From the NCBI GenBank assembly GCA_040509055.1, contig JBEVLT010000397.1, positions 1-11,896 of the forward strand: DNA of 11,896 nt. Reading direction: 5' to 3'. This DNA comes from JAJKIP01 sp040509055 (GTDB taxonomy: Bacteria; Bacteroidota; Bacteroidia; Chitinophagales; Chitinophagaceae). Position 1 is the first letter of the stretch. Every line of letters begins with the position of its first letter. This document shows positions 1 through 6,439 of this stretch, piece after piece. The notes under the pieces are model-generated. The model worked only from the letters and a program-made list of their open reading frames with translations, was not told the origin of the DNA and searched no databases. The translations under genes were made by a program, and so were the position numbers.

Positions 1-194
1 AAATACCGTTTGGAAACAGCTTTTACAAACAGAAAGGTGCACAGCGCATACAGGACCTGCGAGAAATTGAGCAGGTGAAACACATGGGCCTCATCAATGC
101 TCTGGCGAAACTTGATGACATTGATAAGGTCAAGGCCCCATACCATCATAAAGATAACGATGCTGTAAACGATGATGCGTTGCTGCCGTGTCAT
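1..194 (-). CDS. N-terminal part of a membrane protein, cut by the window edge
   Basis: Reading leftwards from an ATG at 194 gives 64 open codons that run off the window, so the gene is partial at its 3' end. The product starts MTRQQRIIVYSIVIF and shows two hydrophobic stretches, at about residues 7-25 and 43-60, separated by a polar loop with several charged residues. This layout fits the membrane N-terminus of a sensor kinase of the LytS/YehU type, which is common in Bacteroidota. The diagnostic kinase part lies outside the window, so the family is a guess. An in-frame ATG at 269 would add 25 residues; I prefer 194 because the extra stretch is not hydrophobic and the basic MTRQQR start directly precedes the first membrane segment. 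The gene is divergent from the one starting at 370. The 175 bases between them hold no clear TAnnTTTG promoter on either strand. Confidence 0.55.
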   Translation of the reverse strand, partial: MTRQQRIIVYSIVIFMMVWGLDLINVIKFRQSIDEAHVFHLLNFSQVLYALCTFLFVKAVSKRY

Positions 195-369
195 GCTGCT
201 AAAGTAAGCGATGGAGAAAGAATATGCCCGGTATGTCTGCCAACCATTAATTTTTATCTGCGAACGCATGTGATGACCGGGCTGCGGATTGGCAGACAAA
301 TTAGCACCGCTGGCAGATCGGGTTTTCAGAACATGCCTGCCCGCTGCATTTTCGCTGAAAATAATCTAT

Positions 370-1251
370 ATGAGAAAAGTACTGATTCTTCCGGCACTGC
401 TGCTGATCGTTGGTTCGCTGGCTGCCCAGCAGGTAAACTGGAAAAAACTGGACGAACTGCGGTCCGATCGCATCCTTCTTGCCGATCGCAAACCCACACA
501 GGTGCTGTTGCTGGGCACATTTCATTTCGGGTATCCCAACCTGGACGGTCATAAAACAGACTCTTCGAAGTTTATCGATGTACTATCGCCGCAGCGGCAA
601 CGGGAGATACAGGAACTGGCTGATGTGATCAAAAAGTTTAAACCGACGCGGGTATATATAGAAGCATGGAACCCTTCTTTTCACGATTCCCTGTACAAAG
701 AATACACAGAAGGCCGCTACAAGCCCGGCAGGAACGAAACCTACCAGCTCGGGTACCGCGTAGCAAAACAAATGGGTTTGCCGCAGGTATACCCGGTGGA
801 TGCCAGCAATTTCGTATCGGAAAACTATAAGAAATACACCTGGATCGACAGCCTGTGGAAGCTAGCAGAACCAATCGACAGCCTGCGCGATCAATACTGG
901 GATAAGCAGTACAGTAAATTATACACGGTCAGCGACTCTGTCGAAACCACGCTGACGATGCTGGAAAACTTCCTGCTGATGGCGGAGCCGGCTAACCTGT
1001 ACCGCATGCATGGGCATTACCTGGCTGGCGGGTTCAATACCGCCGGCAACCAGGGACCGGATGGATTGGTCATGTGGTGGTACGACCGGAACCTGCGGAT
1101 CTTCAATAATATCCTGAAGACAAAGCCCGGGCCTGATGACCGGATCATGATCCTGTTTGGCAACGGGCATATGCCGATTTTGAAGCATTGCTTCCAATCC
1201 TCGCCGGAGTTTGAAGTAGTGGAGCTGAAGACGCTGGTGAAGGGAAAATAA
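370..1251 (+). CDS. Secreted DUF5694-type protein with TraB/TIKI-like GxxH motifs
   Basis: The product has 293 residues. The ATG at 370 is chosen over one at 289 because it puts a signal peptide (MRKVLILPALLLIVGSLAAQ) at the very N-terminus, so the protein is probably exported to the periplasm or cell surface. The mature part begins near Q20/Q21. Visible motifs are GTFH at residues 49-52 in a hydrophobic strand context, a conserved-looking glutamate in VYIEAW near residue 98, WWYDRNLRIF at 236-245, and FGNGHMPIL at 263-271. Two GxxH motifs plus an Arg-Asn pair are the hallmark pattern of the TraB/PrgY/GumN/TIKI superfamily, whose TIKI members are metal-dependent proteases. From memory the overall sequence matches DUF5694. 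Catalysis is therefore inferred, not shown. The gene stands alone on the plus strand, diverging from the membrane protein at 1-194 and converging on the metH operon. No Shine-Dalgarno sequence is visible. Confidence 0.8.
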   Translation: MRKVLILPALLLIVGSLAAQQVNWKKLDELRSDRILLADRKPTQVLLLGTFHFGYPNLDGHKTDSSKFIDVLSPQRQREIQELADVIKKFKPTRVYIEAWNPSFHDSLYKEYTEGRYKPGRNETYQLGYRVAKQMGLPQVYPVDASNFVSENYKKYTWIDSLWKLAEPIDSLRDQYWDKQYSKLYTVSDSVETTLTMLENFLLMAEPANLYRMHGHYLAGGFNTAGNQGPDGLVMWWYDRNLRIFNNILKTKPGPDDRIMILFGNGHMPILKHCFQSSPEFEVVELKTLVKGK

Positions 1252-1264
1252 CAGGAAGGAAATA

Positions 1265-1300
1265 AACCAGGGCTTGTGTGATGGCACACCGGCCCTGGTT
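1265..1300. terminator. Hairpin terminator between convergent genes
   Basis: AACCAGGGC at 1265-1273 is perfectly complementary to GCCCTGGTT at 1292-1300. Inside it, GTGTG (1276-1280) pairs with CACAC (1285-1289) around the four-base loop ATGG, with a two-by-two internal loop between the stems. It lies in the 56-base gap between genes ending at 1251 (plus) and 1308 (minus). On the minus strand the stem is followed by TTTATTT, so it resembles an intrinsic terminator for the metH operon. On the plus strand there is no clear U tract, so its effect there is less certain. Confidence 0.75.
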
Positions 1301-1307
1301 ATGAATA

Positions 1308-2081
1308 TCAGTTGTTGAAATCGACAAAAAGCGTATTGTCCGGCTTCAGGCGTACAAAAATGATAAAATAGGCATTAACTGGTCTGCCGCTTTGCAATGG
1401 CGGCAGCCAGGGGCCTGATCTTTTCAGCTCCTCCATGATCACCCGGGCAAACCCGGAGTAATCGCCATCCGTAAGCTGGATCGCTTTGAGACAGCTGTCT
1501 TTACGGGACAACATCACTTTGAAGAAAAGCGCAGAGTCGCCCGGCATCTGCTTCAATACCGCCGGGTTTTGCCGGACTGCGTTGTCGAGCAGCAGGCGAA
1601 GCGCGGGCTTTCCGCCGGTATAGCGGGTCCCTGTTTCTACCTTTAGAAAATATTTTTCAGTTGTATCCGAAGGACAATTGTAGACCAGGCGGAAGACAAT
1701 CGTGTCGTTACGGGCCATACCCCGCAGATTGAAATACAAGCCGCAGGTCCGGCTTTGCAGGGCAGCGATCGCTTTTTCAGGGAGCGGTATAGCGCCCCAT
1801 CTTTTGTGCAGCAGGTATTTGTCTCCTTCAAAATTCAGGTTATACCGTTCCGGGGAAGGGAAGTTATTGTCGTATTCCGGCGACTTCCACATCTTCTTCG
1901 AATAAACTTCCAGGAACCTGCCACCCGGTTCTACGGAAAGTTTGATGCTATCCAGTACCGGGTGATCCAAGAAGATGCGCCCGAGTGCAGCATCAGCCAC
2001 CAGTGTATCCATCTGTTTTTGCCCGAATGCGATCCAGGGCAACAGCATAAAAAGACACCATATGGCTTTGCGGATATGCAT
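1308..2081 (-). CDS. Secreted protein of unknown function with a TonB-C-like tail
   Basis: The product has 257 residues. An upstream in-frame ATG at 2114 exists but would overlap metH by 25 bases. The ATG at 2081 puts a signal peptide (MHIRKAIWCLFMLLPWIAFG, probable cleavage before QKQ) at the N-terminus and is preferred. The central part (about 25-170) is rich in aromatic and charged residues and I do not recognise it. The last 70 residues or so resemble a TonB C-terminal domain: a strand (LFFKVMLSRKDSCLKAIQL, 185-203), a helix (FARVIMEELKRS, 211-222), then PWLPPLQSGRPV (224-235) and a closing strand ending FVRLKPDNTLFVDF. The W-P-x(n)-G-x-P-V spacing is typical of that fold. No TonB membrane anchor plus proline-rich spacer is present, so this is not an ordinary TonB. 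It starts 8 bases after the metH stop codon and should share its transcript. Its link to methionine synthesis, if any, is unclear. Confidence 0.7.
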   Translation of the reverse strand: MHIRKAIWCLFMLLPWIAFGQKQMDTLVADAALGRIFLDHPVLDSIKLSVEPGGRFLEVYSKKMWKSPEYDNNFPSPERYNLNFEGDKYLLHKRWGAIPLPEKAIAALQSRTCGLYFNLRGMARNDTIVFRLVYNCPSDTTEKYFLKVETGTRYTGGKPALRLLLDNAVRQNPAVLKQMPGDSALFFKVMLSRKDSCLKAIQLTDGDYSGFARVIMEELKRSGPWLPPLQSGRPVNAYFIIFVRLKPDNTLFVDFNN

Positions 2082-2089
2082 GGTATCCG

Positions 2090-4795
2090 TTATTCTAAAA
2101 TGGGTCGCAGCCACCGTTCCATATCATCAGCAGGCATTCCCTTGCGCTGTACATAGTCATCAAACTGGTCCCTTTGTATCTTGCCTACGCCGAAATACTG
2201 GCTTTGCGGGTGGCTGAAATACCAGCCGCACACCGATGATGCCGGGTACATGGCCAGCGATTCGGTCAGGTGAATGCCGGTCGTTTCCTCGCCGCCCAAC
2301 AGGTCAAACAGCTTGTATTTTTCCGTATGATCCGGGCAGGCCGGATAGCCTGGCGCCGGGCGGATGCCGCTATAGACTTCTTTGATCAGCTCTTCATTGC
2401 TGAACTGTTCGTCTTTGGCGTAGCCCCAGTATTCTTTCCGCACTTTTTTGTGCAGCAACTCGGCAAAGGCCTCGGCCAGCCGGTCGGCCAGCGCCTGCAG
2501 CATGATCTTGTTGTAATCATCAAGCGCAGCTTCGAACTTTTTGATATGTTCCTCGATACCTGTGATGGTTACGCTGAACATACCGATATGATCGCCTTCA
2601 TTGGGCGATACAAAATCGGCGAGCGACAGGTTGGGCTGGTCAGCTGCTTTTTTGATCTGCTGCCGCAGGAACTCAAGATGAACCGGTGCGCCGGTGCTGT
2701 CGCTGGTCTCAATAGTGTCCGGGGCAATTGCTTTTGCCGGGCGGAAACCGATCACGCCATGGGCTGTCAGCCATTTTTCTGCCACCACTTTATCCAGCAG
2801 GGCATTGGCATCATTGAACAGTTTGGTGGCTTCCGCGCCGATCTTGGCGTCGCTGAGCAGCTGCGGATACTTGCCGTGCATTTCCCAGGCGATGAAGAAA
2901 GGCGTCCAGTCGATAAAATCCCTGATCGCCGCCAGGTCGTATGCTTCAAACACTTTGTTACCCGTAAAAGAAGGTGTTGGTGGCGTATAATTCTTCCAGT
3001 CGATCTTTACCCTGTTCTGCTGCGCTTCATTCAGCGACAGGTATTGCTTGACGGATTTCCGGTTGCCAAAATCTTCGGCCAGTTTATGGTATTCCTTCTG
3101 AATGCCGGCCAGGAAATCCGGTTTCTGCTCCTTGCTCAGCAGCGAACCGGCCACGGTCACGCTCCGGGACGCATCCAGCACGTGCACCACGCCATTGTCG
3201 TATTGCGGGGCGATCTTAACGGCCGTGTGCATGCGCGAGGTAGTGGCGCCGCCGATCAGCAGCGGCTGCTTCATGCCGCGGCGCTTCATTTCATGGGCCA
3301 CGTGCACCATCTCGTCCAGCGAAGGGGTGATGAGCCCGCTCAGGCCGATGATATCGGCTTTCTCTTTTTCTGCCGCATCCAGTATTTTATCCGTGGGCAC
3401 CATGACGCCCATGTCCACGATGTCATAGCCGTTGCAGCCCAGTACCACGCCCACGATGTTTTTACCGATATCGTGCACATCGCCTTTTACGGTGGCCAGC
3501 AATATTTTAGCAGCGCCGGCCCCTTCTTCATTGGTTGTCCCGGCAGCCAGGTGCGCCTGGCGGCGTTCTTCTTTTTCCTGCTCGATATAGGGTGTCAGCA
3601 CCGCTACACTTTTTTTCATTACTCGTGCACTCTTCACCACCTGGGGCAGGAACATTTTGCCGGCGCCAAACAGGTCACCCACTACATTCATCCCGGCCAT
3701 CAGCGGGCCCTCGATCACGTCAAGCGGTTTGGGGTATTTCTGCCTTGCTTCTTCCGTATCAGCATCGATATAGTCGGTGATCCCGTTGACCAATGAATGT
3801 TTCAGCCGTTCCTCCACGGAAGTATTTCTCCAGGCTTCATCTTTCACAGTTTCCTTTCCTTTCGCCTTTACGGTTTCGGCAAAGGCGATCAGCTTTTCCG
3901 TCGCCCCGTTATCGTCATTATTCCGGTTCAGGATCACGTCCTCGCATAGTTGCCGCAGCCCGGGTTCGATCTCATCGTATACCACCAGCTGGCCTGCATT
4001 CACAATGCCCATATCCATACCGGCCTGGATGGTATAATAGAGAAAAACAGAGTGCATGGCTTCGCGTACATGATCGTTGCCCCGGAAGGAGAACGAAAGA
4101 TTGCTCACACCGCCGCTTACCTTGGTCAGCGGCATCAGTTGTTTGATCTCCCGCGTGGCTTCGATAAAATCGACGCCATAGTTATTGTGTTCTTCCAGGC
4201 CGGTGGCTACGGCAAAGATGTTGGGATCGAAAATGATGTCCTGCGGATCGTAGCCTACCTGTTCGGTCAGTATTTTATAAGCGCGGTGACAGATCTCTAC
4301 TTTGCGGTCCTTCGTATCGGCCTGTCCTTTTTCATCAAAGGCCATCACGATTACCGAAGCACCATAGCTCTGGCAGATGATCGCCTGTTCGATGAACTTC
4401 TGCTCGCCTTCCTTCATGGAGATGGAGTTCACGATGCACTTGCCCTGCACACATTTCAGGCCCGCTTCGATGATCTCGAACTTCGATGAGTCGATCATGA
4501 TCGGGATTTTGGCGATATCGGGTTCGCTTTGCAGCAGGTTCAGGAAGTCGGTCATGGCCTGCACGCCGTCCAGCAGCGCATCATCCATGTTCACGTCCAG
4601 TACCTGGGCGCCGTTTTCCACCTGCTGGCGGGCCACGCTCAGGGCCTCTTCATACTTGTTTTCGCGGATCAGGCGGGCAAATTTTTTCGAACCGGTTACG
4701 TTGGTCCGCTCGCCTACGTTGACGAAGTTGGTTTCCGGCCGCATTACCAGCGGCTCCAGGCCTGAGAGACGTAAATAGGGCTTTATAATCGACAT
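2090..4795 (-). CDS. metH: Cobalamin-dependent methionine synthase, folate/B12/reactivation part
   Basis: The product has 901 residues and covers E. coli MetH from the folate domain to the end. It transfers the methyl group of methyltetrahydrofolate via cobalamin to homocysteine, using the separate homocysteine protein encoded at 5277-6275. Domains in order are: linker with RLSGLEPL (9-16); pterin-binding barrel with NVGERTNVTGSKKF (26-39), IDSSKFEIIE and NSISMKEG; cobalamin cap (about 325-420); Rossmann B12 domain with GDVHDIGKN (438-446), where His441 should be the axial cobalt ligand, and GLSGLITPS; and a C-terminal reactivation domain with RPAPGYPACPDHTEK (812-826) and YFSHPQSQYFGVGK (859-872), which binds S-adenosylmethionine to rescue inactive cob(II)alamin. 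All key motifs are intact. The ATG at 4795 follows directly on an inverted repeat and has no Shine-Dalgarno sequence. A secreted-protein gene follows 8 bases downstream. No metF gene is present in the window. Confidence 0.97.
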   Translation of the reverse strand: MSIIKPYLRLSGLEPLVMRPETNFVNVGERTNVTGSKKFARLIRENKYEEALSVARQQVENGAQVLDVNMDDALLDGVQAMTDFLNLLQSEPDIAKIPIMIDSSKFEIIEAGLKCVQGKCIVNSISMKEGEQKFIEQAIICQSYGASVIVMAFDEKGQADTKDRKVEICHRAYKILTEQVGYDPQDIIFDPNIFAVATGLEEHNNYGVDFIEATREIKQLMPLTKVSGGVSNLSFSFRGNDHVREAMHSVFLYYTIQAGMDMGIVNAGQLVVYDEIEPGLRQLCEDVILNRNNDDNGATEKLIAFAETVKAKGKETVKDEAWRNTSVEERLKHSLVNGITDYIDADTEEARQKYPKPLDVIEGPLMAGMNVVGDLFGAGKMFLPQVVKSARVMKKSVAVLTPYIEQEKEERRQAHLAAGTTNEEGAGAAKILLATVKGDVHDIGKNIVGVVLGCNGYDIVDMGVMVPTDKILDAAEKEKADIIGLSGLITPSLDEMVHVAHEMKRRGMKQPLLIGGATTSRMHTAVKIAPQYDNGVVHVLDASRSVTVAGSLLSKEQKPDFLAGIQKEYHKLAEDFGNRKSVKQYLSLNEAQQNRVKIDWKNYTPPTPSFTGNKVFEAYDLAAIRDFIDWTPFFIAWEMHGKYPQLLSDAKIGAEATKLFNDANALLDKVVAEKWLTAHGVIGFRPAKAIAPDTIETSDSTGAPVHLEFLRQQIKKAADQPNLSLADFVSPNEGDHIGMFSVTITGIEEHIKKFEAALDDYNKIMLQALADRLAEAFAELLHKKVRKEYWGYAKDEQFSNEELIKEVYSGIRPAPGYPACPDHTEKYKLFDLLGGEETTGIHLTESLAMYPASSVCGWYFSHPQSQYFGVGKIQRDQFDDYVQRKGMPADDMERWLRPILE

Positions 4796-4802
4796 GTCTT
4801 GG

Positions 4803-4843
4803 TTTTAAACCACTAAGGCACTTAAGGCACAAAGAGGCACAAA
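4803..4843. repeat. Left inverted repeat of the GxxExxY cassette
   Basis: On the plus strand this is a short AT-rich lead followed by ACCAC and a run of degenerate units. CAC triplets start at 4811, 4819, 4828 and 4838, with gaps of 5, 6 and 7 bases, and the run ends CACAAA. It matches the minus strand of 5241-5281 at 25 of 35 aligned positions with no gaps (hand alignment from ACCAC to CACAAA). It fills the space between the stop codon of the GxxExxY gene (4848) and the start of metH (4795), so it also forms the leader of the downstream metH gene. Confidence 0.75.
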
Positions 4844-4847
4844 TTTT

Positions 4848-5237
4848 TTAAAGTATTAATCTTTTTATTCCATCCTTTATGAGGGATACATGAAAGTTTA
4901 TCAGAAAGCCTAATCTTTTACCAGTCAATTTTAAATAGCTTAGTATCTGTGCTTCCCAAACGGGGTGGTAGTTTTCCTGTGCTTTGAATTCGACGATGAT
5001 TAGATCTTCTACCAGTAAGTCAAGACGGAGACCATCATCAATATGCAGGGACTGATAGATGATGGGAACTTCCTGCTGTCTTACGAAGCTGATTTCTCTT
5101 TTTGTCAATTCGTAATAGAAACACTTGGCATATACGCTTTCCAGCAAGCCTGGTCCGAGTTCTTTGTGGATACTGTAAGCTATATCTACAATTTGTCTGG
5201 CTAAATATTCTTCTCTTTCAGAAAGCTTCTTGTACAT
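4848..5237 (-). CDS. GxxExxY family protein, PD-(D/E)XK nuclease-like
   Basis: The product has 129 residues, the normal size of this family. The name-giving motif is GLLESVY at residues 30-36, with Gly30, Glu33 and Tyr36, after a helix containing IAYSIHKELGPG. A nuclease-like core follows: Asp73 in LRLDLLVED, then VEFKA with Glu83 and Lys85, forming D-x9-E-x-K, and a downstream Gln97 in WEAQILSYLK. Strand residues LGFLINF (109-115) complete the fold. The whole looks intact. The family is assigned to the PD-(D/E)XK superfamily, but to my knowledge no biological role is established. The gene is AT-rich and bounded closely by inverted repeats, and it separates the two MetH genes, suggesting acquisition. 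Transcription probably comes from the metH operon promoter, as no promoter is visible within the unit. Confidence 0.9.
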   Translation of the reverse strand: MYKKLSEREEYLARQIVDIAYSIHKELGPGLLESVYAKCFYYELTKREISFVRQQEVPIIYQSLHIDDGLRLDLLVEDLIIVEFKAQENYHPVWEAQILSYLKLTGKRLGFLINFHVSLIKDGIKRLIL

Positions 5238-5240
5238 AAT

Positions 5241-5281
5241 ACTTTGTGCTTCTTCGTGTTCATCGTGTCTTCGTGGTTAAA
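5241..5281. repeat. Right inverted repeat of the GxxExxY cassette
   Basis: Read on the minus strand, this is TTTA followed by ACCAC and a run of units in which CAC triplets are spaced 5, 6 and 7 bases apart, ending CACAAAGT. On the plus strand the matching GTG triplets start at 5246, 5256, 5265 and 5273. It is the inverted counterpart of 4803-4843. The TAA stop codon of the upstream homocysteine gene (5277-5279) overlaps its outer edge, and the ATG of the GxxExxY gene (5235-5237) lies just inside it. Confidence 0.75.
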
Positions 5282-6275
5282 GCACGGTTTCGATCACCGG
5301 CAGTTTCCTCGGTTGTATCCCTTTCACATGTTCCGCAATATGCCGGATATGATCCGGTGTAGTGCCGCAGCAGCCACCCACGATATTCACAAACCCTTCC
5401 TGCGCCCACTCTTCCAGGTAATGACCGGTATCCTCAGGACGCTCGTCGTATTCACCCATGGCATTGGGCAGCCCGGCGTTGGGATAGGCCGATACATAGC
5501 AGCCGGCGATCTGCGACAGCTCTTCGATATGCGGCCGCATTTCTTTGGCGCCCAGTGCGCAGTTCAGCCCCACGCTCAGGGGCCGGGCGTGCATGATGGA
5601 GGTATAGAAGGCTTCCAGTGTCTGCCCGCTCAGTGTGCGTCCCGAAGCATCGGTGATGGTACCGCTGATCATGATGGGCAGTGGCGCTGCCTGGGTATCG
5701 CGGAAATATTTTTTGATAGCGAAAATGGCGCCTTTGGCATTCAGCGTGTCGAAGATGGTTTCGATCAGCAGGATGTCCACGCCGCCGTCCACCAGTCCCT
5801 TTATCTGCTCGTAATAGGCTTCTACTACTTCGTCAAAGGTCACGGCCCGGTATCCCGGGTTGTTTACGTCGGGCGAGAGCGACAGGGTTTTGTTCAGCGG
5901 GCCGATAGCGCCGGCCACCCAGGCGGTCCTGCCTGATGCGACAATGGCTTCCCTGGCGCATTTTGCCGCTGCCACGTTCAGCTCGTAGGCCAGCTCCTGC
6001 ATGTTGTAATCGGCCTGCGCTATGGAGGTGCTGCTGAAAGTATTGGTCTCCAGGATATCGGCGCCGGCATCGAGGTATTGCTTATGAATGGCCGTAATGA
6101 TCTGCGGCTGAGTCAGGCAGAGCAGGTCGTTGTTGCCTTTCAGGTCGGAAGGCCAGTCTTTGAACCGCTCGCCGCGGTAATCGGCCTCGGTCAGTTTATA
6201 GCGCTGCACCATGGTGCCCATGGCCCCGTCGATCACAAGGATGCGCTCGTTCAAACAATCCTGGATTGTTTTCAT
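5277..6275 (-). CDS. metH: Homocysteine-binding zinc domain of methionine synthase (split MetH)
   Basis: The product has 332 residues and equals the N-terminal domain of E. coli MetH. It binds and activates homocysteine through zinc for methylation by the cobalamin protein encoded at 2090-4795. Visible features are VIDGAMGTMVQ (14-24), ETNTFSSTSIAQADY (76-90), GPLNKTLSLSPD (125-136), and the zinc ligands Cys239 in GLNCALG and Cys302-Cys303 in GGCCGTTPDH. All three ligands are present, so the domain should be active. The protein stops at RKLPVIETVL, exactly in the linker that joins to the folate domain in one-piece MetH. Its TAA stop lies on the border of an inverted repeat. It is the first gene after a promoter match at 6399-6429 and has a leader of about 115 bases. 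It could be annotated simply as a homocysteine S-methyltransferase family protein, but the position argues for a MetH subunit. Confidence 0.95.
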   Translation of the reverse strand: MKTIQDCLNERILVIDGAMGTMVQRYKLTEADYRGERFKDWPSDLKGNNDLLCLTQPQIITAIHKQYLDAGADILETNTFSSTSIAQADYNMQELAYELNVAAAKCAREAIVASGRTAWVAGAIGPLNKTLSLSPDVNNPGYRAVTFDEVVEAYYEQIKGLVDGGVDILLIETIFDTLNAKGAIFAIKKYFRDTQAAPLPIMISGTITDASGRTLSGQTLEAFYTSIMHARPLSVGLNCALGAKEMRPHIEELSQIAGCYVSAYPNAGLPNAMGEYDERPEDTGHYLEEWAQEGFVNIVGGCCGTTPDHIRHIAEHVKGIQPRKLPVIETVL

Positions 6276-6330
6276 ACATCAATGATTTTGCGAACTATAA
6301 ACGTTGGAAAACTCTTGGGAGAAGTTTTTT

Positions 6331-6383
6331 GGCGTTTATTAGTTCTGTTTTTAAGACCAGGCCGAACAATAAACAAATCCGCC
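6331..6383 (-). promoter_or_regulatory. Foldable leader stem upstream of the metH operon
   Basis: Within the presumed 5' leader, plus-strand GGCG (6331-6334) and TTTATT (6335-6340) plus GTTC (6342-6345) can pair with GAACAATAAA (6364-6373) and CGCC (6380-6383). This gives 14 base pairs with a one-base bulge on one side and a six-base bulge (6374-6379) on the other. The loop is 18 bases. No cobalamin or S-adenosylmethionine riboswitch consensus is recognisable, and no U tract follows. The stem may be a regulatory or stabilising leader element; function is unknown. Confidence 0.4.
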
Positions 6384-6398
6384 TGTAAGAATATAAGG

Positions 6399-6429
6399 CA
6401 AAGCTACTATATCTATTTGTTCCGGCAAA
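6399..6429 (-). promoter_or_regulatory. Bacteroidota-type promoter of the metH operon
   Basis: On the minus strand TTTG (6426-6429) is followed by a 19-base spacer and TAGCTTTG (6399-6406). This matches the phylum's -33 TTTG and -7 TAnnTTTG pattern exactly, including spacing. It lies 11 bases past the recR stop codon and would start transcription near 6390-6394, about 115 bases before the homocysteine gene. The position suggests that the metH operon is transcribed separately from recR. Confidence 0.7.
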
Positions 6430-6439
6430 GTGTTTATGC

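Larger units (their letters stand above)
4803..5281. mobile_element. Candidate small mobile cassette: GxxExxY gene between inverted repeats
   Basis: The unit consists of a single 129-residue gene framed by two imperfect inverted repeats of about 40 bases, only 4 bases from the gene's stop codon on one side and 3 from its start codon on the other. Base composition changes sharply: a hand count gives about 39% G+C over 4861-5220, against 55-63% for two 60-base samples just inside the metH gene (4501-4560 and 4621-4680). It sits between two genes whose products act together. No transposase is encoded and no convincing target duplication is visible outside the repeats, so mobility is inferred from architecture. 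From memory, GxxExxY genes in environmental bacteria often have similar CAC-rich flanks; I could not check this. Confidence 0.5.

Noticed and set aside
2270..3796. A 508-codon open frame on the plus strand, antisense to metH
   Set aside because: The opposite strand encodes a complete MetH with all motifs. The plus-strand translation shows no recognisable domain and is rich in Phe, His and Gln, as expected for an antisense shadow in GC-rich DNA.
4801..4811. GGTTTTAAACC palindrome just before metH as an operator
   Set aside because: Eleven bases with 5-base arms are easily explained by the AT-rich repeat border, and nothing similar occurs at the operon promoter.
4796..5292. Target-site duplication flanking the GxxExxY cassette
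   Set aside because: GGTTT occurs near both ends (4801 and 5287), but at different distances from the repeats, so it does not behave as a duplication.
6276..6439. Cobalamin or S-adenosylmethionine riboswitch upstream of metH
   Set aside because: The region is short and no B12-box or SAM-box consensus can be read on the minus strand; only an unassigned stem is seen.
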